Positions 32,696 to 44,204 of a stretch of DNA of 64,000 nucleotides are shown here, in pieces. The DNA is taken from contig CM074808.1 of assembly GCA_037447605.1 (NCBI GenBank), forward strand, positions 3,396,900 to 3,460,899, written 5' to 3'. Source of the stretch: Zygnema circumcarinatum (Eukaryota > Streptophyta > Zygnematophyceae > Zygnematales > Zygnemataceae). How positions within the stretch are numbered: position 1 is the stretch's first letter; each line of letters opens with the position of its first letter. The position numbers and the translations under genes are program-made. A model generated the notes under the pieces. The model ran no database searches, had not been told where the DNA came from, and saw only the letters and a program-made list of their open reading frames with translations.

Positions 32696-35600
32696 GGTTA
32701 TGGGCCCACTCATGCCTCAAATGCGCTTGAAAAATTTGATGGGACAAAGCGGCCACATTTGGAAGTTCGAGTGCCAGCAGCTTTTGAGAAGAATCTGTGA
32801 GATACGTAGATTCGCGGTCTAGAAGACGTCGCTTTACCCTTCCTCCGCCCCGGCCAGCGGCGCCTTGGCTGCGCTGGCCCAGCGAAGAGAGATCGCCCGA
32901 TGGACAAAAGCAGCGACAGAAGGCGTTTCTCGCACATCACACTTTCGGCGATGTGCCGATCTCATGGACCGTCCGTGGCGCCACCAATACGGCGGCGGAC
33001 TCTTACGACCAATGTCGCGTCTGAACCTGGAAGTGGTCTCACAAACTCCGTTTGCGGCGTGCGCCGCTAAGCTGGCGAGAATCCTCACCGAAACCATCGC
33101 GCGACGCGCCTCTGCGACGCGTCAAATCCTTTGCTAGAGCGGTTCACAGCATTGATTCGTAGTTAAGCTGATGATGAGATCATCTGTAATCTTTTATTTT
33201 GCCCGACTCTTTCGATCCTTCATCTCGTCGTGATCTTTTGCCTCGATCCTCACTAACCGTCGGTGATCGACCGACCTTCTTTTGAGCGAGGAGGAAAAAG
33301 TTCCCGCCTCCGGATCACTCCCAGCGCATCGCGCTTTGGATCTGGTCCCGCCAAGTCTCCTGGCGCCCTCTTTGTCGGTGTGCAAGGAAACAGAGACTCA
33401 TGGAGACAAGCTATCCCGCTCACAAAAAGGAAGCGCCCGACTTTGCCGCTTGCCGTCGCGACCACCCTCCGCCCGGTAGCGCGTAAATATCGCTTGGCGG
33501 CGCCTCCGATTTAGCCTGGTCCAGTCCCAGCCCATTTATGCGACTACGTAGCCACCACTCCCTCCGTTCCTAGCTCCTTGGTCCCGCGCCCTTGCACTTA
33601 CGTACACCCTGCACCCGGCTTCCCCGGCCGGCCAACCTCCCACCCGGGTGGCGTCATGGTGCTCGGGTTGATCCGCGCCTTTTGGCCTTGGACCCTTTTA
33701 GGTATGACCCTTCTCTCCCTGACTCCACTTGGCTTATTGACTCGGGTGCCTCCCATCATCTAACTTTTCGTCGTGACTGGTTCTCTCGGCTTTCTCCCCT
33801 CCCTCTCCCCATGACCATTTTCTTAGGGGATAACCGCTCCTTGACTGCCACGCATGTCGGCCAGGTTTCCACTCTAATTGACGGCCAGCGCTTCATCATC
33901 GATGACGTCTACCTGGTGGATGGCCTCGCGAAGAATCTGTTTTCAGTAGCCTCCATCCTCCTCCTAGGCATTTCAGCCCTTTTTAGGCCAGATGGGGTCA
34001 CTTTCTTCACCCCAGAGGCTGTAGTGGGGCACGGCCGCAAAACCGGCCGCTTGTTTTCCCTTACCTCTTTTGCAGCCTCCCTTGGGCACGCCCATGCTCA
34101 CACCACTGACCCCCCCCTTACCTTTGCTCGGTGGCACCTCCGCTTTGGCCACCTTGCTGAAAGTAGCCTCAGAACTCTCGGACAGGGCTTAGTGTTAGGT
34201 TTAGACTCTTTCTCTACCGAAAAGTTAGACTTTTGTTCAGGCTGTATTCAAGGAAAAATGACCAGATTGCCTTTTCCCTCAAGCTCCACCCTTGTCTCTG
34301 AGCCTCTGGCACTCATTCATTCTGATGTCTGTGGCCCTATGCGTGATGTTAGCCTCGGCGGCGCATCATACTTTGTCACTTTCATTGACCAAGCGACTCA
34401 TTTTTCCCACGTTTTTCCCATCGCTCACAAGTCTGACGTTTTCTCCCGCTTCCAAGAGTTCAAAGCCCGTGCAGAGACCCTTCTCGGTCGCCGCATCAAG
34501 ACCCTTCGCACTGATAACGGCGGCGAGTTTATGTCCCGCCTTCTCGAATACCTTACTTCCGCGGCATCACCCATGGAGACTACCGGCTCCCTACACCCCG
34601 ACAAAATAGATGGCGGCGGTTTAACCGCACCATTCTGCGACATGGCTGGCTCTATGCTTCATTTGCCACCGACCTCACTGGCGCGCCGAAGGAAGCCATC
34701 TCCACGGCCACTTGCAGCCCGGAACCTTTCCCCCACCTGCTTGCCTCACAACGCCTTCGAGGGCTGGCGGGCGGCAAACTCCGTCTCCCACCCTCCGTTA
34801 TCTTTGGCTGCGGGCTGGTACAAAGATCTGCGTCAGGTCGTCACGGCAAATGGGGCATGGGCGACTGGCGGCATTTTCTTGGCTGCGAAAAACTGCGTCC
34901 AGGCCTATGCGTGTCTGGTGTTGTCGCGACAAATCAGGGTGTACTTTCAGCCAGCGGCGTAAGCATTTAATGAGGCTCCCTCGTCCAGCGCGGCTTCATT
35001 AAGCCACCGCCCGCGACCGATACACCCGCCGACTTCCTCCCCGCCGCAGCCCAATCTTGCGCCATACGATTCCCCCCCCTACGTGACCGTTGGATATCAT
35101 TCCCCCCCCCCCCCCGCGACCGCTCCCCCATTGGCGCCAACATTCCTTTTGTCCCGCCCCCGGTCGCCGCTCCCCCTTCCCCTCCCTTCGGTGCCCCTGC
35201 GTCCCCCTCCCGTCGACCCCCCTCCCCCCGCCCCCCCCCCTCCCCCTCGTCCTCTCTGCTCGACCCTCCCTCTTCTGTTCAGAGGGAGCTTTCCACCTCA
35301 CCCGAGCGGACGGACCCTCCCCTCCGCCTACGGACCCCCTCCCTTTTTCCCTCGCGCCTTCTCCCGGCTACCCGACTCCCCCTCCCCGCTTCACCCGTGG
35401 CCTCCCCGCCAGCACCCGCCCCTCCGGCCTCTCCCCTCACAGTTTCCCCGGCCCACGCCCCCGCCACGGCACTCGCGATCGGCGACCCACGTGGAAAATT
35501 ATCGACACTGCCGCCCATGCCCTCCTTTCCTCCGCCATGGCCTTCATCGCCTCCTCGTCTGCCCCCCCTACTTTTGCTGCCGCCCTTCGCACCCCTGACG

Positions 35601-37105
35601 CAGCCCTCTGGAAAGCTGCCGCTGATGCTGAATTCCTCTCCCTTCAGAAAAACAACACGTGGGACCTTGTCCCCCTCCCACCCGGTCGTCGCGCCATCGG
35701 CTCTAAATGGGTATTTAAAATCAAACAAAAATCCGACGGCTCGGTTGACCGCTATAAAGCCCGTTTTGTAGCCAAGGGGTTCTCTCAGCTTGAAGGCATC
35801 GACTTCACCGAAACTTATGCCCCGGTGGCCAAATTCACCTCCATTCGCGTCCTCCTTGCTCTCTCCGCCACCCACGATTGGGAAATTCACCCGGATGGAT
35901 GTCGAAACCGCATTCCTCTCTGAGGGACCTTCAGAAACGATCTTTTATCGCCAACCCGACCGGGTATGTCACTCGGCACGAACACATAATACGCGCCTCA
36001 GCAAATCCATCTCTGACCTCCGGCGGCAAAGCACCAGCGTCTGGAACCGCACTTTGGATGCTGTCCTTCTTGCCAGCGGCTTCACTCGCATCGACGCCGA
36101 TTTCAGCATCTATCTTCGTGGCCACGGTCAGACCCTCACCATCCTTGCCGTTTACGTTGATGACCTCATTATCTGTGGTCCCTCCCTTTCCCCCATTTCG
36201 GATGTCAAACAGCTCCTTCGCAGCCATTTTGACATGACGGACCTCGGCGAACTGCAATGGTGTCTCGGGATTCACGTCATTCGAGATCGGGCTGCTCGGA
36301 CCCTTCACCTCAGTCAGGAAAAGTATGTTTCCGATCTCCTTGACCGTTTTGGGATGGCCGCTTGCAACCCCATCTCCACCCCCCTGGACGCCCACATTCA
36401 CCTTACCTCCCTTGTGGCTGGCTCCCCCGACCCCACGGAGCATGCCACTTACCGATCCATCGTGGGATCCCTTATGTATGCAATGTTGTGTACCCGGCCG
36501 ACCTAGGCGCGGCCGTCGGGCAGCTCAGCTAATACATTCACCGCCTCTTCTACTCCTTATTGTACATGGCGTGTCGCCACCGTTACCTTGAGGGGCACCA
36601 GGCCACAGGCCTTACCTTTCTCCTCTGGCTCCCCACCCTGGGTGGCTATTGTATTCATTTGGTGATGACCCGACGCACAAGGCGTTGATTCTTACAGCTG
36701 TTGTTTTCTACAGGCGTGGCCCTTATTTCATGGTCCTCTCGGAAGCAGCCTACAGTGGCCACATCCTCCACTGAAGCAGAGTATATGGCCGCCTCCACTG
36801 CTGCCAAAGAGGCTGTTTGGCTCCGATCCCTCCTCTCCAACCTCACCTTCCCTCCCCCTCACGCTACCACCGTCTTCACGGACTCTCAAGGTGCCCTTGC
36901 CCTCATGCAAAACCCCGTGCACCATCAACGTACCAAACACATCGACATTCAGTTCCACTTCACTCGGGACAAGATTGAAGACGGCACCCTTACCTTCCTC
37001 TACTGTCCTACCGGCAAGCAGACCGCCGATTTTCTTACCAAGGCCTTACATCGGCCGGCTTTTGAGCTTCACCGCTCTTCTGCCGGACTCCACACTTTCG
37101 AATGA
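32672..37105 (+). pseudogene. copia element A gag-pol, disrupted
   Basis: Gag starts at 32672 inside the LTR and is soon broken. The 33592-34560 frame carries the protease site DSGASHHLTF, the GAG-pre-integrase finger (WHLRFGHL...CSGCIQGK) and the integrase core with IHSDVCGPM and LRTDNGGEF. It loses frame before the catalytic Glu. Sequence 34600-35500 is scrambled and C-rich. Reverse transcriptase resumes at about 35600 (SKWVFKIKQK, YKARFVAKGF, TYAPVAKFTS), shifts frame near 35895, and continues through the YVDDLI catalytic site (about 36155) to 36505. RNase H and the C-terminus occupy 36701-37105 (SSTEAEYMA, TDSQGALAL, QTADFLTKAL). The polypurine tract GAGAGGGAG is 37104-37112. It cannot make a full polyprotein. 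Confidence 0.93.
32696..32709 (+). other. primer-binding site, element A
   Basis: GGTTATGGGCCCAC directly after the LTR is complementary to the anticodon stem-loop of plant initiator methionine tRNA (GTGGGCCCATAACC). It is therefore the half-tRNA type used by Drosophila copia and yeast Ty5, not the usual tRNA 3'-end type. The same site follows LTR2 at 37428-37441. Confidence 0.88.
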
Positions 37106-37112
37106 GAGGGAG

Positions 37113-37427
37113 TGTTGAGAATCCGACATTCTCAGTTTTGTCGTACTATTTTGTCGTTTTCCCAGCCACGTGTACTTACACCTGGCTGTCCTTTTAGCTT
37201 GTACTTTCACTGTTAGTTTAGTTGTGCCTTTGCGGCTCTGTGCTTACACCCAGCCGCCCTTACTCAGGCTAGTTCCACACTCTTTTGTCGTGTAGCTCTA
37301 GCCGCAATGTATATAAAACAGATTAGGACATTGTACTTTTTACCACGTTAATCACACATCTGTCTTTTGTGTCAACTCTCTCTGTCCTCACTTTGATCGT
37401 ACAATGTCCACTCCGTCTTTTTCAATA
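37113..37427 (+). repeat. copia middle LTR (LTR2)
   Basis: 315 bp. It serves as the 3' LTR of element A and the 5' LTR of element B. It follows the polypurine tract of A and is followed by the primer site of B. It differs from LTR1 at one position and from LTR3 at two positions that I can see. Confidence 0.95.
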
Positions 37428-37685
37428 GGTTATGGGCCCACTCATGCCTCAAATGCGCTTGAAAAATTTGATGGGACAAACTGGCACGACTGGAAGTTTC
37501 AGTGCCAGCAGCTTTTTGAGGAAGAGAATCTGTGGTCTGTCGTTACTGGTCTAGAGACCTGTCCTTTGCCACTTCCTCCATTCACGACGCTGCCGCCTTT
37601 GGCCGCACGCCGCTGGCGTAGAGATCACATTGGACAAAACGCCGCGAAGGCGCTTTCTCCCGCATCACACCTCGGGCATTCATAG
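37404..37685 (+). pseudogene. copia element B gag N-terminus
   Basis: An open frame of 93 codons. Its first eight codons (MSTPSFSI) lie inside LTR2, and the next codons (GYGPTH) are the primer-binding site itself. It continues with NALEKFDGTNWHDWKFQCQQ, typical of the copia Gag N-terminal domain (UBN2/retrotran_gag type). It stops at 37685, far short of a normal Gag, so it is truncated. Confidence 0.85.
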
Positions 37686-40600
37686 CCTCATCTGGACACG
37701 CCCGCCATGGACGCCACTACCCCCACGACGCTTTGGACTCTCACCAATGCTGCATCAACCTCTAAGTGGTCTCACAAACTCCGCTTATGGGCAAGGCCTT
37801 CACTAACTCTGCAGCAACCTCCTAAACCATGCCGACATATACCGACCGCCAAATCCTTTGCTAGACAGCTTCCCTACAGCATTGATTATGGGTGAGTTCA
37901 TGATGATGAGATCATCTGTGAATTTTGAAAGGGCTGCCCGACTTCTTTCCGTCCTCATCTCGCCCATTGATGCCGCCGACCACTAACCGCCGCCGCATCT
38001 GACCGCATCTTCTTTTGAACGGTAGGAGGAAAAGATTCCACCCTCCGTGATCCTCCCCATCGATCCGCCGCTTTTCGATCTGGTCCTCCACCGCCTTCAA
38101 GTCTCCCCGGGCGCCTCTTTGCCTTATTGCAAGGAAATGTATTTCACGAAGCGACAATCGTTCCGCCGCCAAAAGGAGGCGCGCTACTTTTGCCAGCGCT
38201 CGCCTGCGGATTCGCTGGCTGGCGGCGCTGCAAATATCGCGCGCCCGATGGGTTCTATTCGCCTCACAACTCGATATTTTCACCCCCGCCGCCGCCCGGC
38301 CTCTACCCCGGGTGTCGCCTATGGTGCTTCCTGAGTTCGTCAATGCCTTTTTGGCCGCGACTTTTTGGGTATGACCCTTCTCTCCCTCGACTCATTCTGG
38401 CTTATTGACTCGAATGCCTCCCATCATCTAACTTTTCGTCGTGACTGGTTCTCTCGGCTCTCTCCCCTCCCTCTCCCCATGACCATTTTCTTAGGGGATA
38501 ACCGCTCCTTGACTGCCACGCATGTCGGCCAGGTTTCCACTCTAATTGACGGCCAGCGCTTCATCATCGATGACGTCTACCTGGTGGATGGCCTCGCGAA
38601 GAATCTGTTTTCAGTAGCCTCCATCCTCATCCTAGGCATTTCAGCCCTTTTTAGGCCAGATGGGGTCACTTTCTTCACCCCAGAGGCTGTAGTGGGGCAC
38701 GGCCGCAAAACCGGCCGCTTGTTTTCCCTTACCTCTTTTGCAGCCTCCCTTGGGCACGCCCATGCTCACACCACTGACCCCCCCCTTACCTTTGCTCGGT
38801 GGCACCTCCGCTTTGGCCACCTTGCTGAAAGTAGCCTCAGAACTCTCGGACAGGGCTTAGTGTTAGGTTTAGACTCTTTCTCTACCGACAAGTTAGACTT
38901 TTGTTCAGGCTGTATTCAAGGAAAAATGACCAGATTGCCTTTTCCTCAAGCTCCAATTGCCTCTCAGCCTCTGCACTCATTCATTCCACGTCTGGCCCTA
39001 TGCGTTGATGTTAGCTTCTAAGGGCGATCATACTTGTCACTTTCATTGACCGTTTAATCATTTTTTCCCATCGCTTTTTCCCATCGCCACAAGTCCGGAC
39101 AAGCTTTTCTCCCGCCTAAGAGCCCAAAGCCCGTGGCAGACCCTTCTCGTCACGTGATCAAGACCTTCGCAGACTGATGCTGCCAATCCAAGCGCGAGTT
39201 TTATGTCCACCGCCTTCTCCAAATACCTTCGCCACTCAGCAGATCACCCATCGTGACTACCGGGCCCCTACACCCCCAAAGAAATTTTGAGTCGCCGAAA
39301 GGCTTAACCGCTAATTCATTCTACATGGCTCGCTTCTATGCTTCCATTTTGCCGCACCTCCCTATGGCCTTCTGGCGGAAGCCATCTCCACGCCACTTAC
39401 CTCGAACCTTTCCCCCACCTCCGCCTCGCCTTCACAACACTCCTACGAGGCCCCGGCATGCTAGCCTCCGCCTTCCCACCACCAGACGGGTCATGGCGGC
39501 CCGTACAAAGATTCGCCCAGTTCGGCAAATGGGGCCCGCTGGGCCAGCCGCTGCATTTTTCGCTACGCGCTTTACGCCCAGCGCCTATCAGATCTCGTGT
39601 TGTGCGACAAATCGAATTGTACTTTCGCGCGACGTCGCATTTAATGAGGCTCCTCTCGTCGCGCGGCTTCATTCGCCACCGCCCACGGCCGTACACCCGC
39701 CGACTTCCTCCCCGCCAATCCCAATCTTGCCGCATTTATCTCTTAGTACCTACGTGACCGCTGGATATCATTCTCCTCTCGCATCAGCCCCCCATTGGCC
39801 GCTAACATCATTCCTTTGTCCCCCTGGCCGCCGCTTCCCTCTTCCCTCCCTTCTGCGCGTCTCGCTGCCCTCCGCACCCTCCCTCAAGGCCTCTCAGTCT
39901 CTCTCGCTTCTACCCTCTTTCTCGCTCAGCAGGAGTTTCCACTTCACCGTAGCCTGACGCGACCCTCCTCCTCGCCTATGCATTCCCCTCCCTTTTTTCC
40001 TCGCGCTTCTCCGCCTACCTGACTCCCTCCCTCTCTTTCTTTCACCATGCTCTCCCTCGCCACCCTCGCCTCCTCGGCATCACTTCCCCTTCCGTTCCCG
40101 CCGCCTCGCCACGGGCATCTCGCGACGGCGCACTCCACGCGGAAAATTATCGACACCGCCGCCCATGCCTCCTCCGCCATGGCCTCATCGCCTCGCCCGC
40201 CTCTACTTTGCCGCCGCAGACCCCCTCGACGCTAGCCTCTTCCTCGAAAGCCGCTACCGATGCCGTAATTCCTCTCCCTTCGAAAATGAAGACGTGGACC
40301 TTGTCCCTCCCCACTCCTGGCCGTCAGCCATCGCTCTAAAATGGGTATTTAAAATCAAACAAAATCACGGCTCGTTGGACCGCTATGAAGCCTGCTTTGT
40401 AGCCAAGGGGTTCTCTTCAGTTTGAAGGCATCGACTTCACCAAACTTATGCCCCGTGTGGCCAAATTACCCATTCGCTGCCCTCCTTGCTCTCCGCCACC
40501 CACCATTGGGAAATTCACCAGATGGATGTCAAAACCGCATCTCCTTACTGACCTTCAAGAAACGATCTTATACGCCAACCCGAATGTATGTCACTCCCGC

Positions 40601-41730
40601 AGACCGTAACACCTCTTCGGCCGCCAACAAATCTTATCTACGGCCTCCTAAGAAGCACCACGCCCGAACTCAAGACTTTGATGCCGTCTTCTTGCCGCAA
40701 TGCGCTTTCACTCGCGATCGACGCCGATTTCAGCATCTATCTTTGTGGCCACGGTCAGACCCTCACCATCCTTGCCGTTTACGTTGATGACCTCATTATC
40801 TGTGGTCCCTCCCTTTCCCCATTTCGATGTTTCAAAATGCTCTCCTCGGGGCACTCATTTTGACATGACTAATCTCTAACCGTAATGGTGTCTCGATTCA
40901 CGCCATTCGAGATCTGCTACCGACCCTTCACCTCAGAAAAGTATGCTTCCGGGACTTCCTGACCTGCTTTGGGATGGTTGCCATAACCCCCATCTCCACC
41001 CCCGACGCCTTCACATTCACCTGCATTCTCAGGGTCGGGCTCCCCCCACCCCACTGAGCATGCCACTTACCGATCCATCGTGGGATCCCTTATGTATGCA
41101 ATGTTGTGTACCCGGCCCGACCTAGCTGCCGCCGTCGGGCAGCTCAGCCAATACATTCACCGCCCCTCTTCTGCTCACTTCAGCGCTGCCAAGCGTGTCC
41201 TTCGTTACCTTCAGGGCACCAAGGCCCTGAGCCTTACCTTCTCCTCTGGCTCCCCCACCCTCGTTGGCTATTGTGACTCTGACTGGGGCAGTGACCCCGA
41301 CACAAGGCGTTCGGTTACTGGCTCGTGTTTTTCTCTGGGCAGTGGCCGTAGTGCATGGTCCTCACGGAAGCAGCCTACAGCGGCCACAGCCTCCACTGAA
41401 GCAGAGTATATGGCCGCCTCCACTGCTGCCAAAGAGGCTGTTTGGCTCCGATCCCTCCTCTCCAACCTCACCTTTCCTCCCCCTCACGCTACCACCGTCT
41501 TCACGGACTCTCAAGGTGCCCTTGCCCTCATGCAAAACCCCGTGCACCATCAACGTACCAAACACATCGACATACAGTTCCACTTCACTCGGGACAAGAT
41601 CGAAGACGGCACCCTTACCTTCCTCTACTGTCCTACCGGCAAGCAGACCGCCGATTTTCTTACCAAGGCCTTACATCGGCCGGCTTTTGAGCTTCACCGC
41701 TCTTCTGCCGGACTCCACACTTTCGAATGA
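37686..41730 (+). pseudogene. copia element B pol, heavily degraded
   Basis: 38365-39021 repeats the protease and pre-integrase part of element A almost base for base (DSNASHHLTF: the active-site Gly of DSG is Asn here). From about 38945 to 41080 the sequence matches A in short blocks broken by many one- to few-base indels. YVDDLI is still visible near 40790. From 41080 to 41730 the RNase H frame is intact (SLMYAMLCTRPDLAAAVGQL to the stop) and better kept than in A, where it is interrupted near 36505. The protease active-site change and the broken integrase rule out function. Confidence 0.9.
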
Positions 41731-41737
41731 GAGGGAG

Positions 41738-42052
41738 TGTTGAGAATCCGACATTCTCAGTTTTGTCGTACTATTTTGTCGTTTTCCCAGCCACGTGTAC
41801 TTACACCTGCCTGTCCTTTTAGCTTGTACTTTCACTGTTAGTTTAGTTGTGCCTTTGCGGCTCTGTGCTTACACCCAGCCGCCCTTACTCAGGCTAGTTC
41901 CACACTCTTTTGTAGTGTAGCTCTAGCCGCAATGTATATAAAACAGATTAGGACATTGTACTTTTTACCACGTTAATCACACATCTGTCTTTTGTGTCAA
42001 CTCTCTCTGTCCTCACTTTGATCGTACAATGTCCACTCCGTCTTTTTCAATA
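41738..42052 (+). repeat. copia 3' LTR (LTR3)
   Basis: 315 bp ending CAATA, followed by AGGGA and a GGGAGA microsatellite. It has about two or three substitutions against the other LTRs (for example ACACCTGCCTGTCC for ACACCTGGCTGTCC near 41807). Confidence 0.95.
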
Positions 42053-42093
42053 AGGGAGAGGGAGAGGGAGAGGGAGAGGGAGAGGGAGAGGGA

Positions 42094-42128
<35 letters not shown>

Positions 42129-42213
42129 AGTGGGAGAGGGAGAGGGAGAGGGTGAGGGTGAGGGTGAGGGAGAGGGAGAGGGAGTGGGAGAGGGAGAGGG
42201 AGAGGGAGAGGGG
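42053..42213. repeat. GGGAGA/GGGTGA hexamer microsatellite
   Basis: About 160 bp of hexamers directly abutting LTR3, 180 bp upstream of the NHL-protein start codon. The insertion target was probably this purine-rich tract. Confidence 0.9.
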
Positions 42214-42392
42214 GGGTGAGGTGGCGGCTTCGTGATATCTGTCTGCCGTCTTACCAGCGAGAGAGTCGATCAGTAGCCGGGGGGATTTCAAGATAGGGCA
42301 GGAGCCTGACGAAGCTTCCCCGCTTGGGGCCGCCCCTGGGAGTATATAAGGGGCGAGGAGGAGCGGAGCAGGACGAGAGAGAGATTTTGAAG
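42214..42392 (+). promoter_or_regulatory. core promoter of the NHL-protein gene
   Basis: A TATA box (TATATAAG, 42343-42350) lies 43 bp before the start codon, after a GC-rich segment. LTR3 ends about 290 bp further upstream. Confidence 0.65.
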
Positions 42393-43689
42393 ATGGCCAA
42401 GTTTTCTGCCACTCTCAGTTTGGTTCTCGTGTTTGTGTGCGCGTTCAGCGGCGTTTCTTCCGCTTCTTCTTTGGAGAAAAGTCAGTTCTCGAACCACTCT
42501 CGGCACAATTATTTACCAATTTCCTTTTGTCTGACAACACAGTCGCGCTCTGGCTCTCCAGAATTTTCGTTTTTTAAAGGAGAACAATCAGTGGACTACC
42601 TTTCAAGCGCCTGATTGTTTTTAAGTTTTTGCTGCAGTGCAGAAAATTCGTTTCCAGCAAAAATGTAGTCATGCAGTCATGTTTTGCCTCTTATTAAACG
42701 GGTTAGCGGTGAAATTGGCATACGAGCTACATATTTTTTGTGTTTTTTTCCTAATAAAGTGACTTCTGACTTCTGACTGCTGTCCTTTCCTTTTTTCAGG
42801 CCAATCGTACGCGGTCAGCACGATCGCGCAAGCTTCAGTCTACGGCGCGGTCTTCGCCGGAATCGCCCCTCTTCCTTCCGGAGACTTTGTGGTGTCGGAC
42901 AACAAGCACCACCTTCTCTATATTCTGCCGGCGGGGCCGAGAGCAGGTGGATGCTTGGCCGCCTGTTCGAGGACCAAAAACGACTCGATGATTCCACTTG
43001 AACCCTGAACATGGCGATTGCTCAGTTCATTGCAAAAAGTGGTTCTATGTCCCCACCCTCGGCTCAAGGATTGAGGAGGGCGGGACGAGGGGATAGGCTT
43101 GAAGTAGATCGCTCAGTTTGCTGCCTGCGACTGAATTGAAAGATGTGTCCTTGTTCGGAGCAGGAAAACCTATGACGGTGTTCGCCGGAAAGTCCGCGAT
43201 GGCTGGTCACGTCGACGGACCCGCCGCTTCCGCCACTTTCAATAGGCCGACCTCCCTGGCAACCGATTCGAGGGGCAATATCTACATCGCTGATGTCGGC
43301 AATTATTTGATTCGGATGTATGTGAATGCAACAGGCATGTTTCGTCCCAACACTGCAGCCCTCTTCCCATTCATTCAGTAAGCATGACTTCTGAAGTCTC
43401 CTCGCTTTTCTTTGTTTCCGTTTTGGCCTGCTCACGTTACCTGACATGTTTGCATTTTGTCGCTGATTTTTCTGCAGACGAAGTCAAGACGATTGCCGGG
43501 ACTCTAGGAAAGGCGGGCGTTGTTGACGGGCCGGGCTCGGCAGCCGTCTTCTCAAACGACATCTCCGACCTCGCGTACCTCGCGGCCTCCTGCTCCCTCC
43601 TCGTGGTTGACCGCAGCACGGGGCGGATCCGTACCATTGTGGTCGACGACGAGTGCGCAGCGCCAACCATGGCAACCAACACGATGTAG
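42393..43689 (+). CDS. secreted NHL-repeat protein
   Basis: Four exons close in phase: 42393-42480, 42800-42946, 43143-43334 and 43478-43689, encoding 212 residues. Residues 1-24 are a clear signal peptide (MAKFSATLSLVLVFVCAFSG). The rest follows the plant NHL-domain proteins: SGDFVVSDNKHHLLYILP, then GHVDGPAASATFNRPTSLAT with DSRGNIYIADVGNYLIRM (one full NHL blade), then IAGTLGKAGVVDGPG and SCSLLVVDRSTGRIRTI. Plant relatives are usually longer and have a membrane anchor; this one stops soon after the second or third blade, so it may be a short or truncated form. The third intron needs a GC donor (ACAG/GCATG at 43335), because the nearby GT puts the next exon out of frame. Confidence 0.85.
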
Positions 43690-44204
43690 ACAGGGCTCGG
43701 TTTAAACAAAGGCAGGCGTTTTAGGGTTAGCGTCTCACTGTCCTGCCGGCACATACGTTACAGCAAATGTAGTGTTAGGGAAGGATGGCATAGGACGAGG
43801 ATTGGAACTAGCACAGACAGCTGACCTGCTCGGACAGTAGTCGTGCAAATGGGAGGTGCGACATAACTGGATGATGATAAGCGGTTGGTTCGACTCCCAA
43901 GATGATCAATAAACGATCTTCTCGCCATGCCCATGAATTGGTGCACTTGAAGCGTACATACACAATTCGTGCACTGCATCATATGAGCGAAAAGAGAAGG
44001 GGGAATAGGAATGGAATAAGGGGAGGGAGAGGCAGGGGGGGAGGAGTGGGAGAAGAAGTGGGAGTGGGAGGGTTTGGAAAGTTGTAGGGAAGGGAAGGGA
44101 GGGAGGAAGAAAAGAGAGGAAGAGCGCGGAAGGGGTGGGGTGGGGACGGGCGAGAGGAAGAGGGATGGGGAGAGGAGGGTGAACGAGAGGGAGTGGAGAC
44201 ATGG
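43690..44204. repeat. segmental duplication, copy A
   Basis: After the NHL stop codon: AGGCGTTTTAGGGTTAGCG, the ACAGCTGACCT-CTCGGACA-TAGTCGT block, and TGCACTGCATCATATGAGCG, then a GA-rich tract to about 44205. The same order of blocks recurs at 44700-45215 as a direct repeat about 1.0 to 1.1 kb away. Confidence 0.8.

Larger units (their letters stand above)
32376..42057 (+). mobile_element. Ty1/copia array: LTR-internal-LTR-internal-LTR with one target-site duplication
   Basis: Three 315-bp LTRs (32381-32695, 37113-37427, 41738-42052) enclose two internal regions in direct orientation. Domain order protease, integrase, reverse transcriptase, RNase H is that of Ty1/copia. AGGGA precedes the first LTR (32376-32380) and follows the third (42053-42057), while no such pair brackets the middle LTR. 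That fits one insertion with a later LTR-LTR unequal exchange, or insertion of a tandem dimer. Because the target is GA-rich, the 5-bp match is weaker evidence than usual. Both internal regions are broken by frameshifts. Confidence 0.93.

Noticed and set aside
33592-37105. Copia pol as an active element
   Set aside because: Frameshifts interrupt integrase and reverse transcriptase in both copies; one protease active site is changed to DSN.
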